Notes: generated from the letters alone by a model not told the origin. Counted from the stretch's first letter, positions 16,971 through 25,382 are shown. The stretch is 64,000 bases of DNA from Anaerolineales bacterium (GCA_020634615.1 JACKBI010000016.1:96489-160488); one strand, 5' to 3'. Translations and numbers: made by a program.

Positions 16971-18604
16971 CCGACCTGGTTTTCAACGGCATCAACGCAG
17001 TCACCGGCAATTATCTGACATCGCCGGCCACCATGGAGCAGCTCGTCGACGAAGCCATCGGCGAGACGCTGGACAGCAACCACAGCGCGGATTTGCGCGA
17101 AGTCGGCTCCGACCACCTGGGCGTTGCGGAGGATCCGCGACTTTTGGACCGGGTGGGCTGGGCCGTCATTACCGCTGAGGACGACCCTGACGCCGCCGCG
17201 GCGCTGCAACAACTGGAGCCGCTGCTTACGCTGCGCCAGGAAGCGGCCGGCGAGCTATTCCGCAAGTTCGTGTACAAGGCCGGCGAGACGAAGAACCGTT
17301 TTCTGGCCCGCTACGGCAAAGGCAGCGGCCCGGTCAGTCCGGACAAGGTGCCCTACTATCTGCTGATCGTTGGCAGCCCTGAACACATCCCCTTTGGTTT
17401 CCAGTATGCGCTGGATGTGCAATATGCGGTCGGTCGCATTCACTTCGCCACGCCGCAGGAATATGCCAACTACGCCGTCAGTGTCGTCGCGGCCGAGACC
17501 GGCAGCATCCGCTTGCCGCGCACGGCTGCCTTTGTGGGTGTCGCCCGCGACCAGGCGACCCGCCAGAGCGCCAGCTATCTGGTCGCACCGCTGGCCAAGT
17601 GGATGGCCGACCGTGCGCCAGACTGGACAACGCAGCACATCGACGGCGACGCGGCCACCAAATCGCGCCTCAACAACCTGCTCGGCGGCACGGAGTCGCC
17701 TGCGTTTCTCTTCATGGCGACCCACGGCATCACCTTCCCCGCCGAGCACCCGGATCAGCGCCGCCGCCAGGGCGCGTTGATCTGCGCCGACTGGCCGGGT
17801 CCAGAGCAATGGGCTGACAAGCCGCTGCTGCCCGAGTTTTATTTTGGCGGCGAAGATGTAGGAGTGGACGCGCACGTGGTAGGTCAGATCAGCTTCACCT
17901 TCGCCTGCTATGGCGCGGGCACGCCCAAAATCGACGACTTCGACCAACTGCGCCTGAAGAGGTTCACGCAACTGGCCGACAAGCCCTTCGTTGCCAGCCT
18001 GCCGACGCGGTTGCTCGGCCATCCCAACGGCGGCGCGCTGGCCGCAGTCGGTCACGTGGACCGCACGTGGGGCTACTCCTTTCTGACCGAGGAAAGCCGG
18101 CGCGAGACCGAGGTATTTACCAGCATGTTGAACTGGCTGATGCAGGGCTACCCCGTGGGCGCGGCCATGGAGTTCTTCGGCAGCCGTTACGCGGAGCTGG
18201 GCAACGAGCTGTTGCCGGAGCTGACCAAGGCGCAGGAGTTCGGCAAGTCGATAGCGACGCCTGAGTTCGTCGGCCAACTGACCGCGCATTTGGACAGCCG
18301 CAGCTACGTCATTGTGGGCGACCCGGCTGTGCGGCTGGCGGTGTCATCCAACAACGATGTGCAGCGCGACGCTCCTATTCTCGTCTCCAGCCCGCCTGGC
18401 CTGGCTGCTTCCCTGCCCGCCAGCGATGACACGCCCGTCGCATCCCCAGTGCAGCCACACGACGACGTGTCCCTGAACGACACGATTGCAGAGCTTTCCG
18501 TGATACTTGACCGGCTCAACGAGGCTGACTGGCAGCACAGCCCGACCATAAGCACATTGCTTGCAACGTTGCAGAATCTCATTGACACGCTAAGTAATCA
18601 GTAA
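16967..18604 (+). CDS. Gingipain-like (C25) caspase-fold cysteine peptidase
   Basis: 545 residues. The GTG start at 16967 overlaps the previous stop (GTGA), implying translational coupling to the CHAT-HEAT protein. The fold signature is that of C25-type peptidases: YYLLIVGSPEHIPFGFQ, candidate His253 in FMATHGITF, candidate Cys314 in FTFACYGAG, and the terminal YVIVGDPAVRLAV motif. A low-complexity linker and a short helical tail (LAELSVILDRLNEADW region) follow. C25 members are usually exported, but this one has no signal peptide or sorting tail, so it probably acts inside the cell. The tight pairing with a CHAT protein suggests a caspase-like cascade. Confidence 0.8.
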   Translation: MTDLVFNGINAVTGNYLTSPATMEQLVDEAIGETLDSNHSADLREVGSDHLGVAEDPRLLDRVGWAVITAEDDPDAAAALQQLEPLLTLRQEAAGELFRKFVYKAGETKNRFLARYGKGSGPVSPDKVPYYLLIVGSPEHIPFGFQYALDVQYAVGRIHFATPQEYANYAVSVVAAETGSIRLPRTAAFVGVARDQATRQSASYLVAPLAKWMADRAPDWTTQHIDGDAATKSRLNNLLGGTESPAFLFMATHGITFPAEHPDQRRRQGALICADWPGPEQWADKPLLPEFYFGGEDVGVDAHVVGQISFTFACYGAGTPKIDDFDQLRLKRFTQLADKPFVASLPTRLLGHPNGGALAAVGHVDRTWGYSFLTEESRRETEVFTSMLNWLMQGYPVGAAMEFFGSRYAELGNELLPELTKAQEFGKSIATPEFVGQLTAHLDSRSYVIVGDPAVRLAVSSNNDVQRDAPILVSSPPGLAASLPASDDTPVASPVQPHDDVSLNDTIAELSVILDRLNEADWQHSPTISTLLATLQNLIDTLSNQ

Positions 18605-18667
18605 GCGCGATTCCGTGCATGAATCGCCCACGGCCTGACGTTCAACACAGCACAAGCTTCATCAGTT

Positions 18668-18714
18668 CGTAGTAGGCGCTTCAGCGCCGTTCGGGCGCTG
18701 AAGCGCCTACTACG
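18668..18714. repeat. Perfect 21-bp stem hairpin before the papain gene
   Basis: The left arm 18668-18688 (CGTAGTAGGCGCTTCAGCGC plus C) pairs perfectly with 18694-18714 across a GTTCG loop. There is no T-run, so it is more likely a dispersed palindromic repeat or mRNA boundary than an intrinsic terminator. It lies 25 nt before the next start. Confidence 0.85.
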
Positions 18715-18738
18715 GACCTTCCAGAAAGGATCACACCA

Positions 18739-19905
18739 ATGGCAGATAAACTTGGAACCCTACTGACCAGCATTGACGGCTTCCCCTCCGACGCCGCAGA
18801 GCAGCTTGCCGGCCTGTGGATCACCACAGCGGAGGAGTTGATTGCCGCGGCCGAGGGGGATGGCGTCAGCGGACTGGCGGAATACCTGGGCGCCACGACC
18901 GATGAAACCGCCGCGCTGGTGGCGCGTGCGCAGGCTGCGGTGCCGGATTTCTCACCCGTGCGCGATGTGCTGGATAACTTCGGTACGGGTGCGTTGGACG
19001 AAATGGAGGGTGCAGACCCGGACGATGAACCTCCCCGGGCATCGCGCGCAACGATGCCGCCCAGCGTCAACCTGATCGACAAAATGCCGGCGGTGCGCAA
19101 CCAACGCAGCCGCGGCACCTGCGTCGCCCACGCCTGCGCCGGTGTGCGTGAATATCTGGAAGGCAACACCAAATCCAACCTGTCCGAGCAGTTCCTTTAC
19201 TGGGCGTGTAAAGACCGCGACAAGTGGCCTGGCGAGGGCACATGGATCAACATCGCAATGGATGTGCTGAAGGACACCGGCGTCTGTGTCGAGATGATCT
19301 GGCCCTACAACCCGGACAAGATCGCGGGCAACGAGGGACAGGGCCCACCGCCGGAAAACGCTGCCGCCGATGCCGCCGAGCATCGTATCAAGGGCAGCGA
19401 AAAGCTCCAACCGCGCTGGGTTGACACGCTCAAGGAGCAACTGGCCAACGGCATGCCCATCGCGTTCTCCGTCCCGGTCTATCGTTACTGGCTGACCGAG
19501 CCGGCCAAGCTGGACGGCAACATCCGCGTGCCGCTTTCGTCTGATCCAGGCATCGGCGGGCACGCCATGATCATGGTAGGCTATCAGGACGACGTTGCTG
19601 TGCCGGGCGGTGGCTATTTCATGGTGCGCAACAGTTGGGGCGAAGGCTGGGCTAGTGAGAGCGACCTGGCGCCTGGCTATGCGCGCGTGCCCTACAAATA
19701 CATCGCCGACAACTGCCGATCTGCGTTCGTTGCGACCGGTGCTGCAGCGCAGCCTGAACCTGTGCAACCGCAGCCAACGCCACAACCCACACCCACACCA
19801 CAGCCCGTGCAGCCCAAGCCGCAGCCAGAACCACCGAAACCCGCTCCTAAACCGGGCAACAATTCGGTGATCGACTGGATCAGAAAGTTGCTGGGCGGCA
19901 AGTAG
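18739..19905 (+). CDS. Papain-like (C1) cysteine peptidase without signal peptide
   Basis: 388 residues with a GAAAGGA ribosome site. The N-terminal 75 residues look like tandem helix-hairpin-helix repeats (LLTSIDGFPSDAAEQLAGLW, VSGLAEYLGATTDETAALVA). The catalytic core (about 110-335) has Cys128 in RSRGTCVAHA, His275 in GGHAMIMVGY and Asn298 in MVRNSWGEGW, the full C1 triad. The C-terminal 50 residues are Pro/Gln-rich and end in a short basic helix. No export signal and no classical inhibitory propeptide are visible. It shares strand with the CHAT and C25 genes, and I infer it belongs to the same protease locus. Confidence 0.85.
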   Translation: MADKLGTLLTSIDGFPSDAAEQLAGLWITTAEELIAAAEGDGVSGLAEYLGATTDETAALVARAQAAVPDFSPVRDVLDNFGTGALDEMEGADPDDEPPRASRATMPPSVNLIDKMPAVRNQRSRGTCVAHACAGVREYLEGNTKSNLSEQFLYWACKDRDKWPGEGTWINIAMDVLKDTGVCVEMIWPYNPDKIAGNEGQGPPPENAAADAAEHRIKGSEKLQPRWVDTLKEQLANGMPIAFSVPVYRYWLTEPAKLDGNIRVPLSSDPGIGGHAMIMVGYQDDVAVPGGGYFMVRNSWGEGWASESDLAPGYARVPYKYIADNCRSAFVATGAAAQPEPVQPQPTPQPTPTPQPVQPKPQPEPPKPAPKPGNNSVIDWIRKLLGGK

Positions 19906-19980
19906 CGGCGGTGCTGCTTTTGTCACGAGATCGCCGGTTCGAACCGCACTGATCCCGTCAACACACCCTGGAGACGAACC

Positions 19981-21216
19981 ATGAACCACAAATACGGCTT
20001 CCACGTCAATCGCACGGGCGACGATGTGCTGGACGCCATCAAGCGCATCAAGCCGGCGGTGATCAAGGCGCTGGACACCAACGTCGGCTTCTGGACGCGT
20101 GTGCGCGCGGTGCATCCGGAGGCGTTCCTGATCGGCCGCATCGTCGCCGACCTGTCGGAACAGGAACGCTTCGCCGACAACCCAACCGAAAATGGACGCC
20201 AGTTTGCCGACCGCATCCTGCGCCAGGAAGCCGCCAAGACAACGTTTCAGAACAAGCCGCTGTTCGACGCCTGGGAGTCGTACAACGAGGTCTTCCCCGA
20301 GAGCGCCAGCCCCGACCGCAAGCGCAAATATGACGAGTTCCAGGTCGCATTCGGCCAGAAGATCAAGGCCGCCGGCTTCGAGCCCATCGCCATGAACTTC
20401 GCCACCGGCAACATGCTGGGCAAGGACTTTCTGGACTACTTCCCCGGCACGCTGGAGACCCACACCTACCTCGGCTTCCACGAGTACGACTGGCCGACCA
20501 TGTGGCGGCTGCACAAGGAAAACATCGAGCAGAAGAACGAAGGCGGCATGTGGCTGACGCTGCGCTACCGGCGCGTCATGGCCGATGTGCGCCGGGTCTA
20601 TGGCGACAAGCACCGCGTGCTGATCACCGAATGCGGCATGACGCAGGGTGTGGTGGGTCGCGACGACGTCGGCTGGCGGGCCGATCCCAAGGTGTCCGAG
20701 GACGACTACTGGACGTCGCTGATGTGGTACAACGACCACCTGCTTGAGGACGACTTCGTGGACGCAGCGCTGCTGTTCGTGGTTGGCGCGTCGGGCGGCT
20801 GGCCGAAATGGGAGAGCTTCGAACACCTGGGCGGCATCATCGACCGGCTTGCGACCTTGCAGACACAGCAGCCCGCAGTGCCACCGCAGCCAGATCCCGT
20901 GCCCGACCCGGAGCCGGATCCTGAGCCAGTACCAGAACCAGGAACGACGCTGGCGCAGGCGATGCTGGCCGAGGCGGATCGCCGCCAGGTCATCGAGTTC
21001 AACCCTGACGCGGCCTTGCAAAAGCGCATCTTTGCCGAGGGATTCGTGCCCAACTCGCCGGAGTTCGACCTGACCTACCAGGGCGTGCAGTACATCGGCC
21101 AGCGCGCGGAGAACCTGCAAACCGGCGAAGTGCGCGTGTATCATGTCCGCGTCGGCGACTGGGGCACCGTAGCCTACGAGTCGCGCGGCGGCGCAGACAG
21201 CGCGCTGATGGTCTAA
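19981..21216 (+). CDS. TIM-barrel glycoside hydrolase-like protein
   Basis: 411 residues. The N-terminal 290 residues look like a clan-A glycosidase barrel: FHVNRTGDDVLDAIKRIKP at strand 1, candidate acid/base Glu103 in AWESYNEVF, and candidate nucleophile Glu217 in VLITECGM. A Pro/Glu/Asp-rich linker (PDPVPDPEPDPEP) leads to a C-terminal alpha/beta domain (LAQAMLAEADRRQVIEFNP to GTVAYESR). No signal peptide. It could be a muralytic enzyme released on lysis or a cytosolic glycan enzyme; no specific GH family is assigned. Confidence 0.65.
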   Translation: MNHKYGFHVNRTGDDVLDAIKRIKPAVIKALDTNVGFWTRVRAVHPEAFLIGRIVADLSEQERFADNPTENGRQFADRILRQEAAKTTFQNKPLFDAWESYNEVFPESASPDRKRKYDEFQVAFGQKIKAAGFEPIAMNFATGNMLGKDFLDYFPGTLETHTYLGFHEYDWPTMWRLHKENIEQKNEGGMWLTLRYRRVMADVRRVYGDKHRVLITECGMTQGVVGRDDVGWRADPKVSEDDYWTSLMWYNDHLLEDDFVDAALLFVVGASGGWPKWESFEHLGGIIDRLATLQTQQPAVPPQPDPVPDPEPDPEPVPEPGTTLAQAMLAEADRRQVIEFNPDAALQKRIFAEGFVPNSPEFDLTYQGVQYIGQRAENLQTGEVRVYHVRVGDWGTVAYESRGGADSALMV

Positions 21217-21243
21217 CGGGCGGGACGCTGACGAATGCAATTC

Positions 21244-21278
21244 AGGACTGGCAGTCCTCGCAAGGACTGTCAGTCCTT
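21244..21278. repeat. Double palindrome AGGACTGGCAGTCCT / AGGACTGTCAGTCCT
   Basis: AGGACTGGCAGTCCT at 21244-21258 and AAGGACTGTCAGTCCTT at 21262-21278. The same two-palindrome unit in opposite order occurs inside ileS at 57124-57157, and a degenerate version lies near 60294-60368. Confidence 0.85.
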
Positions 21279-21296
21279 CGCGTGCGTAAGGAATCC

Positions 21297-21325
21297 TTGA
21301 CAAAGCTGCCTGCTCCGGCTATTCT
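21297..21325 (+). promoter_or_regulatory. Promoter predicting a leaderless larB transcript
   Basis: TTGACA 21297-21302, a 17-bp spacer, and TATTCT 21320-21325. The usual +1 position falls at about 21332-21333, which is the A of the larB ATG, and there is no ribosome-binding site before that ATG. Confidence 0.65.
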
Positions 21326-21332
21326 GTGGCCC

Positions 21333-22115
21333 ATGAACGAACTCAGTATCCGTACGCTGTTGCAACGGGTTGCCGACGGCCAGACCTCCATCGATTCCGC
21401 GGTGGACGACCTGCGTGCGCTCCCATTTGAAGACCTGGGGTTCGCAACGCTGGATCACCACCGCGGGCTGCGCTGGGGTTTCCCCGAGGTGGTCTTCTGT
21501 CAGGGCAAGACAGCGGAGCAGGTAGCGGTGATCTGCAACCGGCTGGCGGAACGCAGCGCCCAGGTGCTCGCAACCCGCGCAACACCGGCGCAGTACGAAG
21601 CTGCCGTCGCGTTGACGCCGGATTTGCAGTACCACAGCCTGGCGCGCGTGATCTGGCTGGATCGCGACCCGGGACGAAGCCGCAAACCGGGAATCGTCCT
21701 CTGTGCAGCGGGCACCAGCGACCTGCCGGTCGCGGAAGAGGCCGCGCTGACTGCCGATCTCATGGGCCATGCCGTCACGCGGGTAACAGACGTTGGTGTG
21801 GCCGGGCTGCACCGACTGACGCCGCACGTGACCACACTGCAAAACGCCAGCGTAGTCATCGCCGTGGCCGGCATGGAAGGCGCGCTGGCCAGTGTCTTGG
21901 GCGGGCTGGTGCGCTGTCCGGTGATCGCCGTCCCGACATCGGTGGGCTATGGCGCGAGCTTCGGTGGGCTGGCGGCGCTGCTGGCCATGCTCAATAGCTG
22001 CGCCACAGGCGTGGCGGTCGTCAACATCGACAACGGCTTCGGCGCCGGCCACCTGGCAGCCATCATCAACGACCAGACATGGCAACCCGAAGATCTTGCT
22101 GAGACAAAGCAATGA
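21333..22115 (+). CDS. larB: LarB, nickel-pincer cofactor biosynthesis carboxylase/hydrolase
   Basis: 260 residues from ATG 21333. An upstream in-frame GTG (21282) would lie before the promoter. LarB carboxylates nicotinic acid adenine dinucleotide and cleaves the phosphoanhydride to give the dicarboxylate mononucleotide precursor. The C-terminal half has the PurE-like Rossmann features: GIVLCAAGTSDLPVAEEAALTA, DVGVAGLHRL, VIAVAGMEGALASVLGGLV and the closing NIDNGFGAGHLAA. Length is typical. It overlaps larE by 4 nt (ATGA). No larA is in the window, so the enzyme served by the cofactor is elsewhere. Confidence 0.93.
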   Translation: MNELSIRTLLQRVADGQTSIDSAVDDLRALPFEDLGFATLDHHRGLRWGFPEVVFCQGKTAEQVAVICNRLAERSAQVLATRATPAQYEAAVALTPDLQYHSLARVIWLDRDPGRSRKPGIVLCAAGTSDLPVAEEAALTADLMGHAVTRVTDVGVAGLHRLTPHVTTLQNASVVIAVAGMEGALASVLGGLVRCPVIAVPTSVGYGASFGGLAALLAMLNSCATGVAVVNIDNGFGAGHLAAIINDQTWQPEDLAETKQ

Positions 22116-22960
22116 ACCCTGAATTGAATGAAAAACTGACCACGTTGCGGCGGCTCGTCCGCGAATGCAACTCTGCGCTGGTGGCCTACTCCGGCGGTGT
22201 TGACAGCGCGCTGGTGATGGTCGTCGCGCATCAGGAGCTGGGTGAACGGGCGCTGGCGTGCATTGGCGTGTCACCCAGCTATCCCACGCGCGAGATGCGG
22301 GCTGCGATCGATCTGGCAGAGCAGCTTGGCGTGCCCTATCGCCTGATTGACACCGAGGAACACCTGGATCCCAGCTACACCGCCAATCCGGTCGACCGCT
22401 GCTACTTCTGCAAAACCGAGCTGCACGACCAACTTCAGGCCGTCGCGCAGGCGGAGGGCTGGCAGGCAGTGCTGGACGGCAACAACGCCAGCGACGTGGG
22501 CGACTTCCGACCTGGCATGACAGCCGCCCGCGAGCACAACGTTCGTTCGCCATTGTTGCAGGCAGGCATCACGAAGGACGAGGTGCGCGCGCTGGCCCGT
22601 CACCTCGATCTGCCGGTGTGGGACAAGCCTGCCATGGCGTGCCTCTCGTCCAGGGTGCCCCACGGCGTGGCCATCACCCCCGCGTTGCTGCGCCAGATCG
22701 AAGCTGCCGAGGACTGCCTGGTCACGCTGGGTTTCGACCAGTTCCGCGTCCGCCACCACGACGAGATCGCGCGCATCGAACTTCCGGTCGAAGACCTGCC
22801 GCGCGCTGCCAGCTTGCACGGCGAGATCACCGCTGGTGTACAAGCCGCGGGCTACCGTTATGTCACGTTGGATTTGGCCGGCTTCCGCAGCGGCTCCCTC
22901 AACGGCAGCAACGGCCACAGCACGCCCATCGCGCTGATGCCGGTAATCGGTAACCAGTAA
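22112..22960 (+). CDS. larE: LarE, ATP-dependent sacrificial sulfur transferase
   Basis: 282 residues. The N-terminal PP-loop is AYSGGVDSAL (residues about 25-34), and TANPVDRCYFCKTELH is the family motif. Cys177 in KPAMACLSSR corresponds to the sacrificial cysteine (Cys176 in Lactiplantibacillus plantarum LarE), so this is the one-cysteine, sulfur-donating type. The enzyme adenylates and thiolates the LarB product. Start ATG 22112 overlaps the larB stop. The C-terminus ends in repeat-derived residues (ALMPVIGNQ) where the heptamer repeat DNA begins. Confidence 0.93.
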   Translation: MNPELNEKLTTLRRLVRECNSALVAYSGGVDSALVMVVAHQELGERALACIGVSPSYPTREMRAAIDLAEQLGVPYRLIDTEEHLDPSYTANPVDRCYFCKTELHDQLQAVAQAEGWQAVLDGNNASDVGDFRPGMTAAREHNVRSPLLQAGITKDEVRALARHLDLPVWDKPAMACLSSRVPHGVAITPALLRQIEAAEDCLVTLGFDQFRVRHHDEIARIELPVEDLPRAASLHGEITAGVQAAGYRYVTLDLAGFRSGSLNGSNGHSTPIALMPVIGNQ

Positions 22961-23032
22961 ACGGTAATCGGTGAACAGTGGTCGCAACCCAGTCCCAAGT
23001 CCCTACACCCCAGGCCCCACTCCCCACACCCC
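22937..23032. repeat. Heptamer-type tandem repeats between larE and larC
   Basis: Loose 7-nt units (GGTAATC, GGTAACC, AGTAAAC, GGTGAAC) lead into C-rich units (CCCAGTC, CCAAGTC, CCCACAC). The repeat covers the last larE codons and reaches the larC ATG. Confidence 0.7.
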
Positions 23033-24226
23033 ATGATCGCCTACCTTGATTTGCCCGCCGGCCTGTCCGGTGACATCTTTCTTGGCTGTCTGGTCGATGC
23101 CGGCTGGCCGCTGGAGGAGCTGCAGGACGCGCTGGCGACACTGCCCGTGCCGGCCGGCTCCTGGTCACTGCACGCCAAGCAGGTGATGCGCGGCCCGATC
23201 CGCGCGACACTGGTATCGGTCGAGACGACGGAGGATACGCAGCACCGCAACCTGACCGACGTGCGCGAATTGATCGAAGGCTCGCGTCTGCCCATGTGGG
23301 TGCAGGCGCACGCCATCGCCACGTTTGCCCGGCTGGCCATCGTCGAGGCGCGCATCCACGGAATGCCGGTGGAAGAGGTGCATTTCCATGAAGTCGGCGC
23401 GCTGGACGCGATCGTGGATGTCGTCGGCGCGGCAGCCGGGCTGCATGCGCTGGGAGTCACTACGCTCTACGCCTCACCCGTTCCGCTGTCGCATGGCTGG
23501 ACCAACAGCGCGCACGGGCAACTGCCGCTGCCGGCGCCGGCGACGCTGGAATTGCTGGCGGCTGCCGGCGCACCGACCGTCCCCGGCCCTGGTCCCGGCG
23601 AGCTGGTGACACCGACCGGCGCAGCGCTGCTGGCACAGTTTGCCACGTTCGTCCAGCCGGCGATGAAGTTGACGCGCATCGGAACCGGCGCCGGTCAGCG
23701 CGATCCGGCGTGGCCCAATGTTGCACGGCTGTGGCTGGGCGAAAACGGGAACGAGGGCGGGTTCGTGGAGATCGAAACCAACATCGACGACATGAACCCC
23801 GAGCTGTACGCGTCAGTCAGCCAACGGCTATTCGCGGCCGGCGCGCGCGATGTCTGGCTGACGCCGATACAGATGAAGAAGGGGCGGCCGGGTGTGTTGC
23901 TCAGCGCGCTGGCGCCGGCCAACCTGGAGGCGACCCTGGCAGACGTGATGCTGCGCGAGACGACGACTCTGGGCGTGCGCGTTCACAAGGTTCATCGCTA
24001 TGAAGCGGATCGTGAATTCCGCACGGCGCCGACGGCATTCGGTCCGATCACGCTGAAGCTGAAGCGAATGGACGGTGTGATCGTGGCTGCGATGCCGGAG
24101 TATGACGAATGCCAGCGTATCGCAGACGAGCGAGGGGTGCCGGTGCGCGCGGTCTACGAGGCGGCCTTGAACGCGGGACACAGCCTGAAAAGCTCGCCAC
24201 CGACTACGCAACGAAACAACTTCTGA
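23033..24226 (+). CDS. larC: LarC, nickel insertase for the pincer cofactor
   Basis: 397 residues in one frame, so it does not need the ribosomal frameshift that joins LarC1 and LarC2 in L. plantarum. The start MIAYLDLPAGLSGDIFLGCLVD, the central VEEVHFHEVGALDAIVD (metal-binding His/Glu cluster) and ETNIDDMNPELYA are diagnostic. LarC uses CTP to insert Ni into the bis-thiocarboxylate precursor. It follows larE after a short heptamer-repeat spacer and completes the larBEC pathway. Confidence 0.93.
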   Translation: MIAYLDLPAGLSGDIFLGCLVDAGWPLEELQDALATLPVPAGSWSLHAKQVMRGPIRATLVSVETTEDTQHRNLTDVRELIEGSRLPMWVQAHAIATFARLAIVEARIHGMPVEEVHFHEVGALDAIVDVVGAAAGLHALGVTTLYASPVPLSHGWTNSAHGQLPLPAPATLELLAAAGAPTVPGPGPGELVTPTGAALLAQFATFVQPAMKLTRIGTGAGQRDPAWPNVARLWLGENGNEGGFVEIETNIDDMNPELYASVSQRLFAAGARDVWLTPIQMKKGRPGVLLSALAPANLEATLADVMLRETTTLGVRVHKVHRYEADREFRTAPTAFGPITLKLKRMDGVIVAAMPEYDECQRIADERGVPVRAVYEAALNAGHSLKSSPPTTQRNNF

Positions 24227-24295
24227 TCAACTGTTTGGGGAATTCAGCGGCCATCTTCGGACGTGGCCGAACGGCATGATTAGCCTTCACCTCTA

Positions 24296-24402
24296 CGTCA
24301 CTCCCGCGAAGGCGAGAATCTGGCACCTGTGAGTGGGGGATCCCGCCTCCCAGCGAATCTTGTGCCTGTTATGCGTGGATCCCGCCTGCGCGGGAATGAC
24401 TC
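24296..24402. repeat. Degenerate copy of the CCCGCGAAGGCGGGA repeat family
   Basis: CGTCACTCCCGCGAAGGCGAGAATC and GGATCCCGCCTGCGCGGGAATGACTC resemble the head of the 72-bp repeat at 31904-32190. It lies between the convergent larC and miaA genes, where no T-run terminator was seen. Confidence 0.6.
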
Positions 24403-24421
24403 GCGAACGGTCGCGTGGTTT

Positions 24422-25342
24422 CTATGCCAGCCAGTCGCCGATCACGCTGGCCACTTCCGCATAGCCTGCCTGCTCCAGATCGAACCAGTGAATGCGCGGA
24501 TCATCCAGGCGGAACCAGGTGTATTGCTGACGCACGAAACGGCGGGTCTGGCGTTTGATCTCATCCACCGCTGCTTCCAGCGTCAGTTCGCCGTGCAGGT
24601 GCTGGATCATCTGCCGGTAGCCAAGGCCGGTCAGCGCAGGTAGCTCCGGTCCGTAGCCGGCCGCCAGCAGCGTTTCTACTTCTGCCAGCAGCCCGCGCGC
24701 CACCATCTCGTCCACGCGCCGGTCGATGCGCTCGAACAGCGTCTCGCGTGGCCGGGTCAGCCCGATGCGCAGAATTCGCCAGGGCGGCGGCGTGGCGCGC
24801 TGCAAACGGCTGATCGGCTCGCCCGTTACCAGACAGACCTCCAGGGCACGGACCACGCGGCGCACATTGCGCGCGTCGATCTGCATCGCAGCGTCCGGGT
24901 CCAGCGCAACCAGACGGCCGTGCAATGCTTCGGCGCCGTTAGCTGCTGCGTACGCTTCCAGCTCCTCGCGCAGTGCGAGGTTGGGAGGCACCTCTGGAAT
25001 GCCCAGCCCGTCCAGCACGGCGCGCACATAAAGCCCCGTGCCGCCGGCCAGGATCGGCATCCGGCCGCGACTGTGAATGTCGTCCACCGCGGCGACCGCC
25101 AGCCGCTGATATTCGGCCAGCGTCAACACCTGATCCGGCATCACCACGTCGATGAGATGATGCGGTATCTGCCCTCGCTCGACCGGACCGATCTTGTCGG
25201 TGCCGATATCAAGCCCGCGGTAGATCTGCCGGCTGTCGGCGGAGATGATCTCGCCGTTGAACTGGCGGGCAAGCTGTAAAGAAATCGCCGTCTTGCCCAC
25301 AGCAGTGGGACCCAAGACGGCGATCAGGGGGGGATCAGACAT
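24422..25342 (-). CDS. miaA: tRNA dimethylallyltransferase MiaA
   Basis: 306 residues, normal length. The P-loop is GPTAVGKTAISLQLA at the N-terminus, followed by EIISADSRQIYRGLDIGT, HHLIDV and LAGGTGLYVRAVLDGL. The C-terminal KRQTRRFVRQQYTWFR is the tRNA-contacting motif. It transfers dimethylallyl to A37 of tRNAs reading UNN codons. The ATG at 25342 follows a hairpin that separates it from the lipoprotein gene upstream. Confidence 0.96.
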   Translation of the reverse strand: MSDPPLIAVLGPTAVGKTAISLQLARQFNGEIISADSRQIYRGLDIGTDKIGPVERGQIPHHLIDVVMPDQVLTLAEYQRLAVAAVDDIHSRGRMPILAGGTGLYVRAVLDGLGIPEVPPNLALREELEAYAAANGAEALHGRLVALDPDAAMQIDARNVRRVVRALEVCLVTGEPISRLQRATPPPWRILRIGLTRPRETLFERIDRRVDEMVARGLLAEVETLLAAGYGPELPALTGLGYRQMIQHLHGELTLEAAVDEIKRQTRRFVRQQYTWFRLDDPRIHWFDLEQAGYAEVASVIGDWLA

Positions 25343-25349
25343 ATCAGGA

Positions 25350-25382
25350 GAGGTGCCAACTTTTCCAAAAAGTTGGCACCTC
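25350..25382 (-). terminator. Hairpin between lipoprotein gene and miaA
   Basis: The arms GAGGTGCCAACTTTT and AAAAGTTGGCACCTC are perfect (15 bp) with a 3-nt loop. There is no T-run beyond the stem, so it may be a palindromic repeat rather than a true terminator. Its apex resembles those at 5378, 5475 and 61196. Confidence 0.6.

Noticed and set aside
19930..19960. GGTTCGAACC resembling a tRNA T-arm
   Set aside because: No acceptor stem, anticodon arm or D-arm could be placed around it.
18952..21303. 783-codon minus-strand ORF opposite the papain-like and glycosidase genes
   Set aside because: It spans two well-supported plus-strand enzymes and the gap between them, with no recognisable motif. 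Shadow ORF.
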